DNA of 33,700 nt from an uncultured Atopobium sp. (GCA_947252455.1 CAMXVQ010000009.1:1-33700); one strand, 5' to 3'. Positions 1 through 8,997 are shown, numbered from the stretch's first letter. The notes: generated by a model not told the origin, from the sequence alone. Numbers and translations: made by a program.

Positions 1-1075
1 CATTATAGCTATCGTCAATAATAAGCGGCGCATGAGGTTTTTTGATTTCTTCCATGCGCATATGTACCTGCTGCATATTTTCAAGCGCTGCAATTGCCTT
101 ATCGTATGAGACACCAAGTATTTCACAGACACGCAAGGTAAAAGCTGCATCCATAACAGACGCACGACCAGCCTCAGGAAGGGTCAAATCGCGTACACAT
201 CCATCTGAACAGATTAAGCTTGTTGAAGCTTTGCCCACTTCGTCTAAATCGACATACATAATGTTAATAGCCGAATCTGAGGTTTCTCCCACCAAAGAAA
301 CTGCAACGTCTGCTGGCTGAGCATAAGCTTCGGAGATAAATTGCGTAAAATCATCCGTGTCATGCAAAATAAGTTCTGGACGCAAACGGCGCGACCTCTG
401 TGGACACATCGGCCCTATAATTTCTGCTTTAGCCTCGGCAATTGCTTTGCGCGAACCCAAAAGGCCTAAATGACTGGTACCAATATTGGTAATGATAGAA
501 ATCGTAGGCTTTGCAACAAAAGACATACGTGCAATCTCGCCTTGATGATTCATGCCCATCTCGGCTACAATAACTTCGGCATCTGAGGGAACATTAAGAA
601 TAGTAAGCGGAAGCCCAATAAGATTATTGAGGTTTCCTTTTGTTCCGTACGTGCGAAATGTGGTTGAAAGCGCTGTTATAAGCATATCTTTTGTGGTAGT
701 TTTTCCACACGATCCGGTAACTCCTACAACTACCCACGAAGTGTTTTGATCTCTCCAAAACGTAGCAAGGTCGAGCAAAAATTCTTGTGCATCGTCATAA
801 GCAGCACGTAAGAGCAAACACGAATGTTCGGATGCAAGGTCTACAAGCTCTTCAGGAGCTTCAGAGGTTAACACAACGCATGCAGCACCTGCTCGTATAG
901 CAGAGGCGGCATATAAATTGCCATCCGTTTTTTCGCCGCGAAACGCCACAAACATACCTTGTGGCGCAACAGTTCTAGAATCGATCGTAACACTGCTTAT
1001 ACTCGTGACTTCCGCATGACTACATACATACGCACGCGTGACTTCCACGATTTCATCTGTCGTACACGTTATCAT
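1..1075 (-). CDS. murF: UDP-N-acetylmuramoyl-tripeptide--D-alanyl-D-alanine ligase, 3' end missing
   Basis: MurF adds D-Ala-D-Ala to UDP-MurNAc-tripeptide in the cytoplasm, the last cytoplasmic step of the peptidoglycan precursor. The frame is open from an ATG at 1075 to the window edge (358 codons), so the C-terminal part is missing. The N-terminal uridine-binding domain has IDSRTV and AFRGEKTDGN. The ATP loop GVTGSCGKTTTK lies at residues 118-129, and the visible end DDSYN (354-358) is the start of the family's DDxYNANP motif. AGAAGG sits 5-6 bases before the ATG. It lies downstream of ftsI in the division/cell-wall cluster. The murE gene that often separates ftsI and murF is not here. The motifs fit MurF better than MurE or MurC. 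Confidence 0.9.
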   Translation of the reverse strand, partial: MITCTTDEIVEVTRAYVCSHAEVTSISSVTIDSRTVAPQGMFVAFRGEKTDGNLYAASAIRAGAACVVLTSEAPEELVDLASEHSCLLLRAAYDDAQEFLLDLATFWRDQNTSWVVVGVTGSCGKTTTKDMLITALSTTFRTYGTKGNLNNLIGLPLTILNVPSDAEVIVAEMGMNHQGEIARMSFVAKPTISIITNIGTSHLGLLGSRKAIAEAKAEIIGPMCPQRSRRLRPELILHDTDDFTQFISEAYAQPADVAVSLVGETSDSAINIMYVDLDEVGKASTSLICSDGCVRDLTLPEAGRASVMDAAFTLRVCEILGVSYDKAIAALENMQQVHMRMEEIKKPHAPLIIDDSYN

Positions 1076-1212
1076 AGTACCTTCTTTTGTTGAGCTACAA
1101 AAGGATGCATTGCACAGTCTTGCTGCAATTTTTATCCTATCCATTTACGTTGAGCATAAAATAGTACAGTAAAATTTTTTACTTATACCTTATCTATAGT
1201 AATTGACTATGG

Positions 1213-2970
1213 TTATTTTTGCTCGGAAACATTTAAATCGGTAAGCGCTTCCCTCATAATTTCAGAAAACAGATATGCCGAAGATGTTGCAGCCAAATGC
1301 GGCGTTCCATCAAGACCTACATACAATAAAATTTTTGGTGATTTCGCTGGCGCATAACCAATAAGAGAACTCATAAAACTGTCATGAATATATCCGCCGT
1401 TAGGTGATGCCTGCTCGCCCGTACCTGTTTTACCAGCAATATCATAACCAGGTACCTGCGCTTTTCTTGCGGTACCTTCCTTGACAACAGTTTGTAGATA
1501 ATCGGTCATGATATCGGCGGTTCCTTTGGTAATAGATGTACCCTTTGCCGGCCAATTTGCCTCTTCACCTGCCGTACTCAATAAAAAGTGCGGTGTATAC
1601 AAAGTTCCACCATTTGCAACAGAGCCTACTGCTTGTACCATCTGTATCTGAGGAATTGCAAGCGACTGTCCAAAAGCCATTGTCCCAAGTGAGGCGCCGT
1701 CGTATTCTGCTCGACGCTTTACCATGCCCTTTATTTCACCAGGATAATCAATGCCAGTTGGCTGACCTATTAAAAAGTTATCCAAACCAGCGGCAAACGT
1801 GTCAGAGCCAATATAGTTTTGTGCAACATAGGACGAACCAACATTAGAAGATCGACGTAAAATTTCGCGAATGTCCATATATGCAGCTACGCGGCGGTGA
1901 TCATCATCCGTAACGGTATCAGAACCCGATTTTATGGATGCAGGTATATCAAAAATTTGAGTAGGTGAAATCTTTTTACTATCCAAGCCGATAGACATGG
2001 TGAGAATCTTAAAAATTGAACCCGGCTCGTATAACGATGAAACAGATTTTAGATTAAGCGAACCCTCAGCAATATCACTGGTATCAGTTGGATCAAACAA
2101 AGGTGTTGAACACATAGCCAATATTTCACCATTTTGCGGATCGGTTGCAACAACAGAACCCGATTTTGCATGATAATCTTTAATTCCTTGTGCTATGACA
2201 TCTTCCGCTTTTTTCTGGATATTAATATCTATAGAAATAACAATATCGGTGCCGTGTTGAGCAGGAACAACGTGAGGATGATCCCCCGCAATAGGCGTTC
2301 CTTGTGCGCCAGCTTCAAAAATCATCTCACCGTCTGTACCTTTAAGCGTATCGTTATAGTAGAGCTCAAGACCCGATAAGCCATCACCATCGGCGCCAAC
2401 TATACCTAAAACCTGTCCAGCAACACTACCATAAGGATATTCACGTTTAATATCGGGAAGAAGAAAAACGCCTTCGATCTGCGCATCTGTAAGACGCTTC
2501 TTGATTGTTTTGGCATCTTCGTTACTAATTTTTTTAGCAACGTAAGAAAATGTTGTGTTGGCGTTAAGCGAATCAATGTAGTCATCAGCAGAGCCGCCCA
2601 ATACATCGGCAATAATGCGTGCAGCCCCACTTGGATCTTTAACCTGTTGAGGATTACAGTAAAGCGTCTTACATTCGCGACTAATAGCAAGCACATTACC
2701 GTTGCGATCATAAATTGTGCCGCGGCGTGCAAAAAGCTTTACCACATTAGTGCGCTGCGTTTGCGCCATATGAGTAAGCCGCTGAGCGTCAACCACTTGC
2801 AGCCATACAAGACGTGCTATTACACAACAGGTAAAAAAGATAAAAATTGCAACAAGTTTAAAGGTAGTTCTCGAAAAATAAGCATCATTATAGGTATGAG
2901 CAGACGCTTGAGCTGATGAGCGTCTTTCGTCATACGATGCACCTCGTACAAAATCACGTCCGGATCTCAT
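1213..2970 (-). CDS. ftsI: Class B penicillin-binding protein (FtsI/PBP2x-type transpeptidase)
   Basis: This is the septal peptidoglycan D,D-transpeptidase. It has 585 residues: a short cytoplasmic N-terminus, one membrane segment near residues 37-58 (KLVAIFIFFTCCVIARLVW), a dimerisation domain with RGTIYDRNGNVLA, and a transpeptidase domain. The three active-site motifs are present: SIFK (nucleophile Ser318, Lys321), SSN (374-376) and KTG (514-516). There are no C-terminal PASTA domains, unlike PBP2x of many cocci. AAGG lies 6 bases before the ATG. It is placed between the ftsL-like gene and murF, as in division clusters. A 131-bp gap separates it from the ftsL-like gene, so an internal promoter is possible but none was clear. 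Confidence 0.93.
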   Translation of the reverse strand: MRSGRDFVRGASYDERRSSAQASAHTYNDAYFSRTTFKLVAIFIFFTCCVIARLVWLQVVDAQRLTHMAQTQRTNVVKLFARRGTIYDRNGNVLAISRECKTLYCNPQQVKDPSGAARIIADVLGGSADDYIDSLNANTTFSYVAKKISNEDAKTIKKRLTDAQIEGVFLLPDIKREYPYGSVAGQVLGIVGADGDGLSGLELYYNDTLKGTDGEMIFEAGAQGTPIAGDHPHVVPAQHGTDIVISIDINIQKKAEDVIAQGIKDYHAKSGSVVATDPQNGEILAMCSTPLFDPTDTSDIAEGSLNLKSVSSLYEPGSIFKILTMSIGLDSKKISPTQIFDIPASIKSGSDTVTDDDHRRVAAYMDIREILRRSSNVGSSYVAQNYIGSDTFAAGLDNFLIGQPTGIDYPGEIKGMVKRRAEYDGASLGTMAFGQSLAIPQIQMVQAVGSVANGGTLYTPHFLLSTAGEEANWPAKGTSITKGTADIMTDYLQTVVKEGTARKAQVPGYDIAGKTGTGEQASPNGGYIHDSFMSSLIGYAPAKSPKILLYVGLDGTPHLAATSSAYLFSEIMREALTDLNVSEQK

Positions 2971-3101
2971 AACATACCTTACATACTAGAAATTAGCCGT
3001 ACTAAACTTATCTATGTATTCCAACGAAGAAATAAACATAAGAGTACATTCTATGATACAAGATTGTCTGCAAGCACACATAATTTTTGGTGAATATTTT
3101 A

Positions 3102-3551
3102 CTATTGTTGAGAATTCTCGCTTACATCTGAAGAAGGCTCGGCAATGTTTATGGTATCCACTTTCTCGGGCAACACCATACCGTAGCTTTGCGTTGCAAT
3201 TCTTCCAATACGATTAGAATTAGCTAAAATAGAACGCTCAACCTTTAGTTCACTGTTCTGCATTTGCGCTTGTTCAATAGTTGAGGTAAGCACTTTATTG
3301 TGTTGAAGTGCAGAAACAGACGCACTTAAAAGGGCGACGCGCACAAAACCAATTGCCACAAAAAGCATCACAATGCTTAATACAACTTTTACGTTAAAGA
3401 GAAATTGCAGACTTACGCCACGACGAACGGAAGCGTCAAGGCCTCCACCTTCTACAACTCCAAATGAGGGGCGGAGCCTAGGCGCTACACGAGCTTGTCG
3501 CTCGGGGCTTAAAGCCTCATAATCAAGTGCGACATTGTCTCGATAACCCAT
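3102..3551 (-). CDS. ftsL: FtsL-like single-pass septum protein
   Basis: This predicted protein of 149 residues has an N-terminal cytoplasmic part, one strong membrane helix at about residues 49-74 (VKVVLSIVMLFVAIGFVRV), then a heptad-like extracellular stretch (ALQHNKVLTSTIEQAQMQN), as in FtsL/DivIC proteins that bridge FtsB and FtsW/FtsI. The position between rsmH and ftsI is the standard place for ftsL. Sequence conservation in this family is poor, so the call rests on topology and context. I chose the ATG at 3551 over the one at 3578 because GAAGGGG lies 5-6 bases upstream of it. The C-terminal tail is short and acidic. Confidence 0.75.
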   Translation of the reverse strand: MGYRDNVALDYEALSPERQARVAPRLRPSFGVVEGGGLDASVRRGVSLQFLFNVKVVLSIVMLFVAIGFVRVALLSASVSALQHNKVLTSTIEQAQMQNSELKVERSILANSNRIGRIATQSYGMVLPEKVDTINIAEPSSDVSENSQQ

Positions 3552-3709
3552 GAAAACCCCTTCTAAATTGTGCTGCACGTAGTGCGTGAGTAGTTCGTTT
3601 TTTTGTTTGTAGTTCGTTTACTGCTTCGTTTTAAGTTCCTGCAGCACATACCATTAAGGTCATCTGCACATGCGTATACGCTTGCGCGCACACGCGGGCA
3701 ATCACCTAC

Positions 3710-4678
3710 TTACAGATATGTTGTGCGCCGTGCCGCGCGCAAAAGCGCACTGCGAGCACGAGGATTACGCTCAACCTCATGAGGTGTTGCAACAAGCGGT
3801 TTTTTCGTAAGAATATCTAATACCGGCTTACGTCCACATACACACACGGGAAAATCAGCAGGACACACGCAACCTTGGGCGTATTCGCTTAAAATGTGCT
3901 TTACCAGCTTATCTTCAAGCGAATGATAGGCAATGATGCAAATTCTTCCACCTGGATTAAGCCAGCGAATTGCCTGCTTAAGTCCTGTTTCTAGCACGTC
4001 AAGCTCATGGTTTACTTCAATACGAAGCGCCTGAAACGTTTTACGTGCTGGATGTTTTCCATGACGTCGTGCCGCGGCAGGAATCGCGCGCTTGATAACT
4101 TCAACCAATTCTAAGGTTGTTTGAATAGGCGAAAGTTTGCGCTGCTCTACAATGACGCGAGCAATACGCGCGGCAAATTTTTCATCACCATAGCTTCGTA
4201 AAATCCGAGTGAGGTCGGCTTCGTTATAGGTTTGTATGACCTCTGCTGCAGTTAAAGTGTTATTCCTCGGATCCATACGCATATCAAGCGGAGCATCTTC
4301 GTGATACGAAAAGCCCCTTTCGGCTACGTCGAGCTGCGGTGACGAAACGCCAAGATCGAACAAAAAAGCATCAACGCCTATTACCTGCGCTTGCACTAAT
4401 AAGTTATCGAGTTGAGAAAAATTTCCCTTCAAAAACTTATACGTTACCTGAGGCGCAAGACGATCCATGCGCTCGGACGCAGCTTTAAGAGCCGCGTCGT
4501 CTTGGTCTATACCAAGTGATAAACCATCAGGTGCAACGTGTTGTGCCAAAGCTACCGTGTGACCAGCACCGCCAAGAGTGCAATCACAGACAACATCGCC
4601 AGGTTTAAGCGATAACTCCTGTTCTACCTCGGTGAGCATCACGGGAACATGCCGATATTCAGATGTCAAACTGCTCAT
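3710..4678 (-). CDS. rsmH: 16S rRNA (cytosine-1402-N4)-methyltransferase RsmH
   Basis: RsmH (MraW) N4-methylates C1402 in the ribosomal P site using S-adenosylmethionine. It has 322 residues with family hallmarks in order: HVPVML near the N-terminus, the SAM loop DCTLGGAGHT, FDLGVSSPQLD, GFSYHEDAPLDMRMD, and the C-terminal IAYHSLEDKLVK and RARSALLRAA. It starts 11 bases after the mraZ stop. The AAGGA before the ATG is unusually close (about 1-2 bases), but no better in-frame start exists and the conserved HVPVM motif begins only nine residues in. It is cotranscribed with mraZ. The gap to the ftsL-like gene holds a twice-repeated AAACGAACTAC (minus strand) of unknown meaning. Confidence 0.95.
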   Translation of the reverse strand: MSSLTSEYRHVPVMLTEVEQELSLKPGDVVCDCTLGGAGHTVALAQHVAPDGLSLGIDQDDAALKAASERMDRLAPQVTYKFLKGNFSQLDNLLVQAQVIGVDAFLFDLGVSSPQLDVAERGFSYHEDAPLDMRMDPRNNTLTAAEVIQTYNEADLTRILRSYGDEKFAARIARVIVEQRKLSPIQTTLELVEVIKRAIPAAARRHGKHPARKTFQALRIEVNHELDVLETGLKQAIRWLNPGGRICIIAYHSLEDKLVKHILSEYAQGCVCPADFPVCVCGRKPVLDILTKKPLVATPHEVERNPRARSALLRAARRTTYL

Positions 4679-4689
4679 ATCCTTACAAC

Positions 4690-5121
4690 CTAGTCTTCAA
4701 ACATCAAGCTCTCAAGATTGTCATCAAATGCTTTTGTCTGATCTTCAAATTTGGAAGCATTCCAAATTTCAAAATGATCATCAACGCCTACGATGGCAAC
4801 CTCGCGCTCGATATTGCATGCACTAAGACGACTTGCATCAAGCTTGCCTAATGCAAGGCGCCCTGCACTGTCTAATTCGACCGTGAGTGTACGCGATAAA
4901 AGACCTGCACGTAGAGCGACGTCTTTTCTGTTACGAGGGTTGATTCCTCCAGGAAAAAAACTCTCTATCCACGCGCGATGGCTTTCAGGAGTAAAACCGT
5001 AAATGCAATCGTTGAGAGGAACAAGACAAACAGTCTCGCCCAGTTGTTTTCTAAAAGCAGAAGGAAGCATAATGCGTGACTTGGCATCAAGCGTATGCTT
5101 GTAGGTACCAGTCAAATACAT
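4690..5121 (-). CDS. mraZ: Transcriptional regulator MraZ
   Basis: MraZ is a double SpoVT/AbrB-fold DNA-binding protein that controls its own division/cell-wall operon. It has 143 residues, the usual family length. The N-terminal half begins YLTGTYKHTLDAKSRIMLP, with the K-x-R core of the swapped-hairpin fold; the second half has DSAGRLALG. An excellent AAAGGAGG lies 6 bases before the ATG. It is the first gene of the cluster, directly behind a promoter whose -35/-10 region is overlaid by GTG-containing direct repeats (see next entry), which suggests autorepression as known in E. coli and Mycoplasma. Confidence 0.95.
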   Translation of the reverse strand: MYLTGTYKHTLDAKSRIMLPSAFRKQLGETVCLVPLNDCIYGFTPESHRAWIESFFPGGINPRNRKDVALRAGLLSRTLTVELDSAGRLALGKLDASRLSACNIEREVAIVGVDDHFEIWNASKFEDQTKAFDDNLESLMFED

Positions 5122-5427
5122 TTGATCCTCCTTTCAACCTTTAGAGATAACTCTCCCGCGGATTACGCTTTCAACTATACGCACTTCCTTAACACTTCGC
5201 AACACTTTGTTACATTTTTTGACACCTAATTTGATTTTTATGACAAAAACTCATTAAGCTCATCTAAAAGGTGAACTATTTTTGAATATATAGGGGGTAC
5301 ACATGTTTGTGCATACAATCTTTTGGAGATTATAAGAACTCTTGTACTATTTGCTATGAGTTTTATATGTGTTTTTTATGAACCAACAGCTCAGAGGTGC
5401 AAACGCTGAGGCGTGGGAATTTTTTAA
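5122..5427. other. Intergenic region between xerD and mraZ
   Basis: About 306 bases. The part nearest mraZ holds the promoter and boxes described separately. The remainder (about 5230-5427) is AT-rich. Only a weak inverted repeat (CTCAG...CTGAG near 5391-5411) is visible and it has no clear T-tract. No small ORF with a good ribosome binding site was found. Confidence 0.5.
5174..5227 (-). promoter_or_regulatory. mraZ promoter overlapped by MraZ-type repeat boxes
   Basis: Minus-strand -35 TTGCGA (5202-5197), a 17-base spacer and -10 TATAGT (5179-5174), about 45 bases ahead of the mraZ start codon. Three boxes read AAAGTGTTGC, GAAGTGTTAA and GGAAGTGCG, with the GTG cores spaced 10-11 bp. Two weaker copies (AAAATGTAAC and TAGGTGTCAA) continue the 10-bp phase upstream. 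Known MraZ sites are three or four direct repeats with 10-bp period (TGGGN in E. coli, AAAGTG in Mycoplasma). Repression by promoter occlusion is inferred. Confidence 0.7.
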
Positions 5428-6387
5428 CTATTTTATCCGGGCGCGTGGATGTGCCGCCATATATTCACTGCGAATATGCGACAAATCAATATGTGTATAA
5501 AGTTGCGTTGTAGAAATAGATGCATGTCCTAAGAGCTCTTGAACAATACGCAAATTCATGCCACCTTCAAGCATGTGCGTGGCATAACTGTGGCGCAAGG
5601 TATGAGGATGTAAACCTTTAATACCAACGTAACTACCATAGCGCTCTACCAGCGAAAATACCGCCTGACGAGAAATACGAGTGCCGCGCACGCTTAAAAA
5701 AACTGCATCTGTTGTTTTAGCACCACATGCCAAAAGAGTGCGCCAGGTTGCGCAATATTTTGTGTAGCTTTCAAGCGCTGTTCCCAAACATGGAACCAGC
5801 CGCTCTTTTGAGCCTTTTCCAAATACGCGCACCAGCTCATCGGAAACCAAAACGTCTCCTTGATTAAGACCACACAATTCCGAAACGCGAAGGCCACAGC
5901 CATACAGCATTTCTAGTATTGCTTTGTCGCGATAAAAACATGCTTGCGGTTTAAGCGAAAGTGCTTTTCGAGCCGTAAGCTTTGGTGCGGGCAGAAGCTG
6001 TGGTTTAAACGGATCGTCTAACAAATGGATAATTTGATCTTGAGTGAGCACATCGGGCAAATGAAACGATTTTTTGGGAAGTTTTAAATTGGTGGTTGGA
6101 TGATTTTCGCAAATTTGCTCAACAACCATAAATTTATGAAAACCTTTAATTGATGAAACAGCACGTTGAACCGTAGAAGAGGACATACCCTCATGAAAAA
6201 GATGTGCAATATACGTTTCGATGATTTCGCGCGTAACATATGCTGGCTCCTCAATACCATGAGATCGAAGAAACGATAAGTACAACGTTAAATCGTGATC
6301 ATACGAATGTAGTGTATGCACCGAATAGCCACGCTCAATAAGCACGTAGTTAAGATATTCTTCTTTAATGGTGTCAAAAGTATCCAT
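5428..6387 (-). CDS. xerD: Site-specific tyrosine recombinase XerD/XerC
   Basis: This tyrosine recombinase of 319 residues probably resolves chromosome dimers at dif. The N-terminal SAM-like core-binding domain (about 5-100) is followed by the catalytic domain. All active-site residues are visible: Arg167 (GLRVSEL), a Lys in VFGKGSKERLVP, His262 and Arg265 (HTLRHSYATHML), His288 (LLGHAS) and nucleophile Tyr297 (TTQLYTH). The length and the absence of nearby phage or integron genes favour a housekeeping Xer enzyme over a mobile-element integrase. XerC versus XerD cannot be decided here. It sits alone between a pyrG terminator and the mraZ promoter region. Confidence 0.85.
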   Translation of the reverse strand: MDTFDTIKEEYLNYVLIERGYSVHTLHSYDHDLTLYLSFLRSHGIEEPAYVTREIIETYIAHLFHEGMSSSTVQRAVSSIKGFHKFMVVEQICENHPTTNLKLPKKSFHLPDVLTQDQIIHLLDDPFKPQLLPAPKLTARKALSLKPQACFYRDKAILEMLYGCGLRVSELCGLNQGDVLVSDELVRVFGKGSKERLVPCLGTALESYTKYCATWRTLLACGAKTTDAVFLSVRGTRISRQAVFSLVERYGSYVGIKGLHPHTLRHSYATHMLEGGMNLRIVQELLGHASISTTQLYTHIDLSHIRSEYMAAHPRARIK

Positions 6388-6473
6388 AGTATCAACTCAT
6401 ACACAAAAGCACGGCAATAAGAACATAAAGCACAAGACGCATAACCTAAAAGCAAACACATGTGCATTGTGCA

Positions 6474-6507
6474 AAAAAGCTCAAGTGCAGATGCACTTGA
6501 GCTTTTT
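6474..6507 (-). terminator. Terminator downstream of pyrG, potentially bidirectional
   Basis: A perfect 12-bp stem (AAGCTCAAGTGC / GCACTTGAGCTT) with loop AGAT. T-runs lie on both strands: TTTTTT after it on the minus strand, TTTTTGTTT on the plus strand. It lies just past the pyrG stop. Confidence 0.85.
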
Positions 6508-6509
6508 GT

Positions 6510-8165
6510 TTAATTCATGTCGCGAGGAGCTACCACACTTGTACGCTCAACACCTTCGTGACGAGCAATAGACGCGCGAACAAACTCTCTAAACAACGGC
6601 GCAGGATTAGTTGGACGGCTCTTAAACTCTGGATGTGCCTGACTCGCAACAAACCATGGGTGAATATTTTCGGGCAATTCAACCATTTCTACCAAACGAT
6701 CATCAGGCGAAAGACCAGCAATAATAAGGCCAGCATCTACCAGTTGCTTACGATATGCGTTATTGACTTCATAGCGATGACGGTGACGCTCGTATACAAG
6801 CTCTTGACCGTATGCCTCACGTGCCAAAGGACCTAATACCTTGCAAGGATAGGTACCTAAACGCATAGTACCACCCTTATCGGTAACTTCTTCCTGCGAT
6901 GCCATAAGGTCAATAACAGGATGTGAGGTTTGAGGATTAAATTCAGACGAATTTGCATCTTCAAGATGGCAAACGTGGCGAGCGAACTCAGAAACAGCAA
7001 CTTGTAATCCTAAACAAACTCCCAAGTACGGAATCTTACGTTCGCGCGCAAGTTGAGCAGAAAGAATCTTTCCTTCTACACCACGGCGTCCAAATCCACC
7101 AGGAACCAAAATACCATCTGCATCTTCAAAAACTTCGTCGAGATTAGAAGCATCAAGCTCTTCTCCATCGATAAGCGTGATATTAACATGGCGACCAAAA
7201 TATACGCCCGAATGGTGCAATGCTTCAATCACCGAAAGATATGCATCGGGCAATTGCGTATATTTTCCAACTACCTTAATTTCGGTTGTATCTTTATGGG
7301 CATTTGCCTTTTCCATGGCACGGGTAAAGTCGTTCCACGCTTCCATATGGCTTTCGCGAACTTCAAGACCTAATTTTTCGCATACTTTTTCGTCAAAGTG
7401 TTGTTTTGCTAAATGCATAGGAACTTGATAAATAGACGGACAATCGGAATTTTCAAAAACGCAATCCTCATCAACGTCGCAGAAATGTGCAATCTTAGCA
7501 CGAATAGCAGCGTTGATCTCGTGATCTCCACGACATACAATTAAATCGGGTTGCACGCCCATAGAACGCAGCTCTTTAACCGAGTGCTGAGTAGGCTTAG
7601 TTTTAACTTCGTGAGCAGCAGAAATATAAGGAACCAAACTTACATGAATAACAAGTGTTTGACCTGGTCCTTTTTCTTTTCTAAATTGGCGAATAGCTTC
7701 AACAAAAGACTGTCCTTCTATATCACCTATTGTTCCTCCAAGCTCGGTGATAACAACATCAGCCTGAGTTTGCTCTTCGATACGCTTGAAACGTTCTTTA
7801 ATCTCGTTAGTAACATGAGGAATAACCTGAACCGTTCCTCCCAAAAAGTCACCAGCGCGCTCGCGAGATATAAGTGACTGATAAATGACACCAGTTGTAA
7901 AATTGGAATTAGCGGTAAGGTTTTCATCAATGAAACGTTCGTAATGCCCAAGGTCAAGGTCGGTTTCTTTGCCGTCTTCGGTAACAAAAACTTCACCGTG
8001 TTGAAATGGGCTCATAGTACCAGGGTCTACATTTAAATACGGATCTGCTTTTTGCATCATCACTTTATAACCGCGTGACTTCAAAAGTCTTCCCAAGGAA
8101 GCAGCAGTAATACCTTTTCCTAATGATGAAACCACACCACCGGTTACAAATATATGCTTTGTCAT
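6510..8165 (-). CDS. pyrG: CTP synthase
   Basis: CTP synthase makes CTP from UTP, ATP and glutamine. It has 551 residues from the ATG at 8165, where the canonical N-terminus TKHIFVTGGVVSSLGKG begins; the open frame extends 36 codons further, but that part does not resemble the family. The synthetase domain (about 1-270) carries the ATP loop and LGGTIGDIEG. The class I glutaminase domain has the oxyanion strand ILVPGGFG, nucleophile Cys384 (YLGVCLGLQ) and the His-Glu pair in HPEFKSRPTNPAPLF. GGGAAGG precedes the start by about 11 bases. It is monocistronic, ending at a strong hairpin. No attenuator of the Bacillus type was recognised in the leader. Confidence 0.96.
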   Translation of the reverse strand: MTKHIFVTGGVVSSLGKGITAASLGRLLKSRGYKVMMQKADPYLNVDPGTMSPFQHGEVFVTEDGKETDLDLGHYERFIDENLTANSNFTTGVIYQSLISRERAGDFLGGTVQVIPHVTNEIKERFKRIEEQTQADVVITELGGTIGDIEGQSFVEAIRQFRKEKGPGQTLVIHVSLVPYISAAHEVKTKPTQHSVKELRSMGVQPDLIVCRGDHEINAAIRAKIAHFCDVDEDCVFENSDCPSIYQVPMHLAKQHFDEKVCEKLGLEVRESHMEAWNDFTRAMEKANAHKDTTEIKVVGKYTQLPDAYLSVIEALHHSGVYFGRHVNITLIDGEELDASNLDEVFEDADGILVPGGFGRRGVEGKILSAQLARERKIPYLGVCLGLQVAVSEFARHVCHLEDANSSEFNPQTSHPVIDLMASQEEVTDKGGTMRLGTYPCKVLGPLAREAYGQELVYERHRHRYEVNNAYRKQLVDAGLIIAGLSPDDRLVEMVELPENIHPWFVASQAHPEFKSRPTNPAPLFREFVRASIARHEGVERTSVVAPRDMN

Positions 8166-8372
8166 AATGATTTTTGCCTTCCCGTATACCTGAAATTTAC
8201 GAATAATATTTCCTACGGGACTCCATATTACAACACAAGTAGCATGTAATACACGACATATTTCGTTATACACCGAAGGACTACATTTACTAAGTTATCT
8301 CTATAGGTAGTTTACACCTTTTAACTACGTATGACTCAAAAAGTATAATCATCCATAATACGTACATATGTT

Positions 8373-8858
8373 CTAGTTTATACAACGCTGATACGCCAGA
8401 CGAGCAGAGCCATCGGCCACATACACAGTTCCACAATGCACAAAGCCATGTTTGACAATTAAATGCTGCATAACAAGATTTTGGGCATGCGTATCAATGC
8501 GCAAATTGTGATAGCGTTGTTCGCAATACGCAACAATTGCATCAAAAACACCATGCACGCGTCCATCACTTGCCACGCGATGAATGGTAAGATATGGATC
8601 ACTGTTAAGCCATTGCCCGTCGATATGCGCATATACAGACTCGGGTTCCTTTTGAATAGAAAATGCTCCACAAATCACTCCATCTTCTTGCACCACGTGC
8701 GCATGATCGAGCTTCATATCAGACAAAATGAGATCACGTGTTGGATACCTGCGCGCCCATTGCGAAGGGTTGCCGTGAGCAATCATAAAATCCTGAGCAG
8801 CAGCATACACGCGCATAATTTCATCGATCATCATAGGAGTTGATTTTATAATTTCCAT
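8373..8858 (-). CDS. GNAT-family N-acetyltransferase
   Basis: 161 residues with the layout of a GCN5-related acetyltransferase: a central strand pair (GVICGAFSIQ), a cofactor-binding region around IHRVASDGRVHGVFDAIV in place of the consensus R/Q-x-x-G-x-G/A, then IDTHAQNLVMQHLIVKHGFVHCGTVYV, typical of the family's last helix and strand. The acetyl acceptor cannot be told from sequence. AGAGG lies 7 bases before the ATG. It is probably transcribed alone, with a candidate promoter directly upstream. Confidence 0.8.
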   Translation of the reverse strand: MEIIKSTPMMIDEIMRVYAAAQDFMIAHGNPSQWARRYPTRDLILSDMKLDHAHVVQEDGVICGAFSIQKEPESVYAHIDGQWLNSDPYLTIHRVASDGRVHGVFDAIVAYCEQRYHNLRIDTHAQNLVMQHLIVKHGFVHCGTVYVADGSARLAYQRCIN

Positions 8859-8877
8859 ATCTTCACCTCTTGTTCAA

Positions 8878-8906
8878 AACATATGGTGTATACAAACGTA
8901 TCACAA
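8878..8906 (-). promoter_or_regulatory. Candidate promoter of the GNAT gene
   Basis: Minus-strand TTGTGA (8906-8901), 17-base spacer, TATGTT (8883-8878), ending about 20 bases before the start codon. The 5' leader would be very short. Assigned by eye only. Confidence 0.4.
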
Positions 8907-8960
8907 TATACGTAAATACATACAATGCTATAAATTTCGCACACAGGAACACTTTAAAGC

Positions 8961-8997
8961 TTTAATCTTTGCCAGCAAAAACGTTTTAATCTTTGCC
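8961..8997 (-). repeat. Short direct repeat at the recN 3' end
   Basis: The 13-mer TTTAATCTTTGCC (plus strand) occurs at 8961-8973 and 8985-8997, a 24-base period. The second copy holds the last recN codons and its stop; the first lies just past it, suggesting a small local duplication. Confidence 0.6.

Noticed and set aside
3591..3619. Repeated TAGTTCGTTT with 19-base period between rsmH and the ftsL-like gene
   Set aside because: Only two short AT-rich copies, no promoter or operator context that makes them meaningful.
5428..6387. Tyrosine recombinase as sign of an integrated element
   Set aside because: Length and motifs fit housekeeping Xer proteins; neighbours are core genes and no attachment repeats or phage genes are present.
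8166..8273. N-terminal extension of CTP synthase (36 codons)
   Set aside because: The family N-terminus TKHIFVTGGVVSS starts at 8165 with an acceptable ribosome binding site; the upstream codons do not resemble the family.
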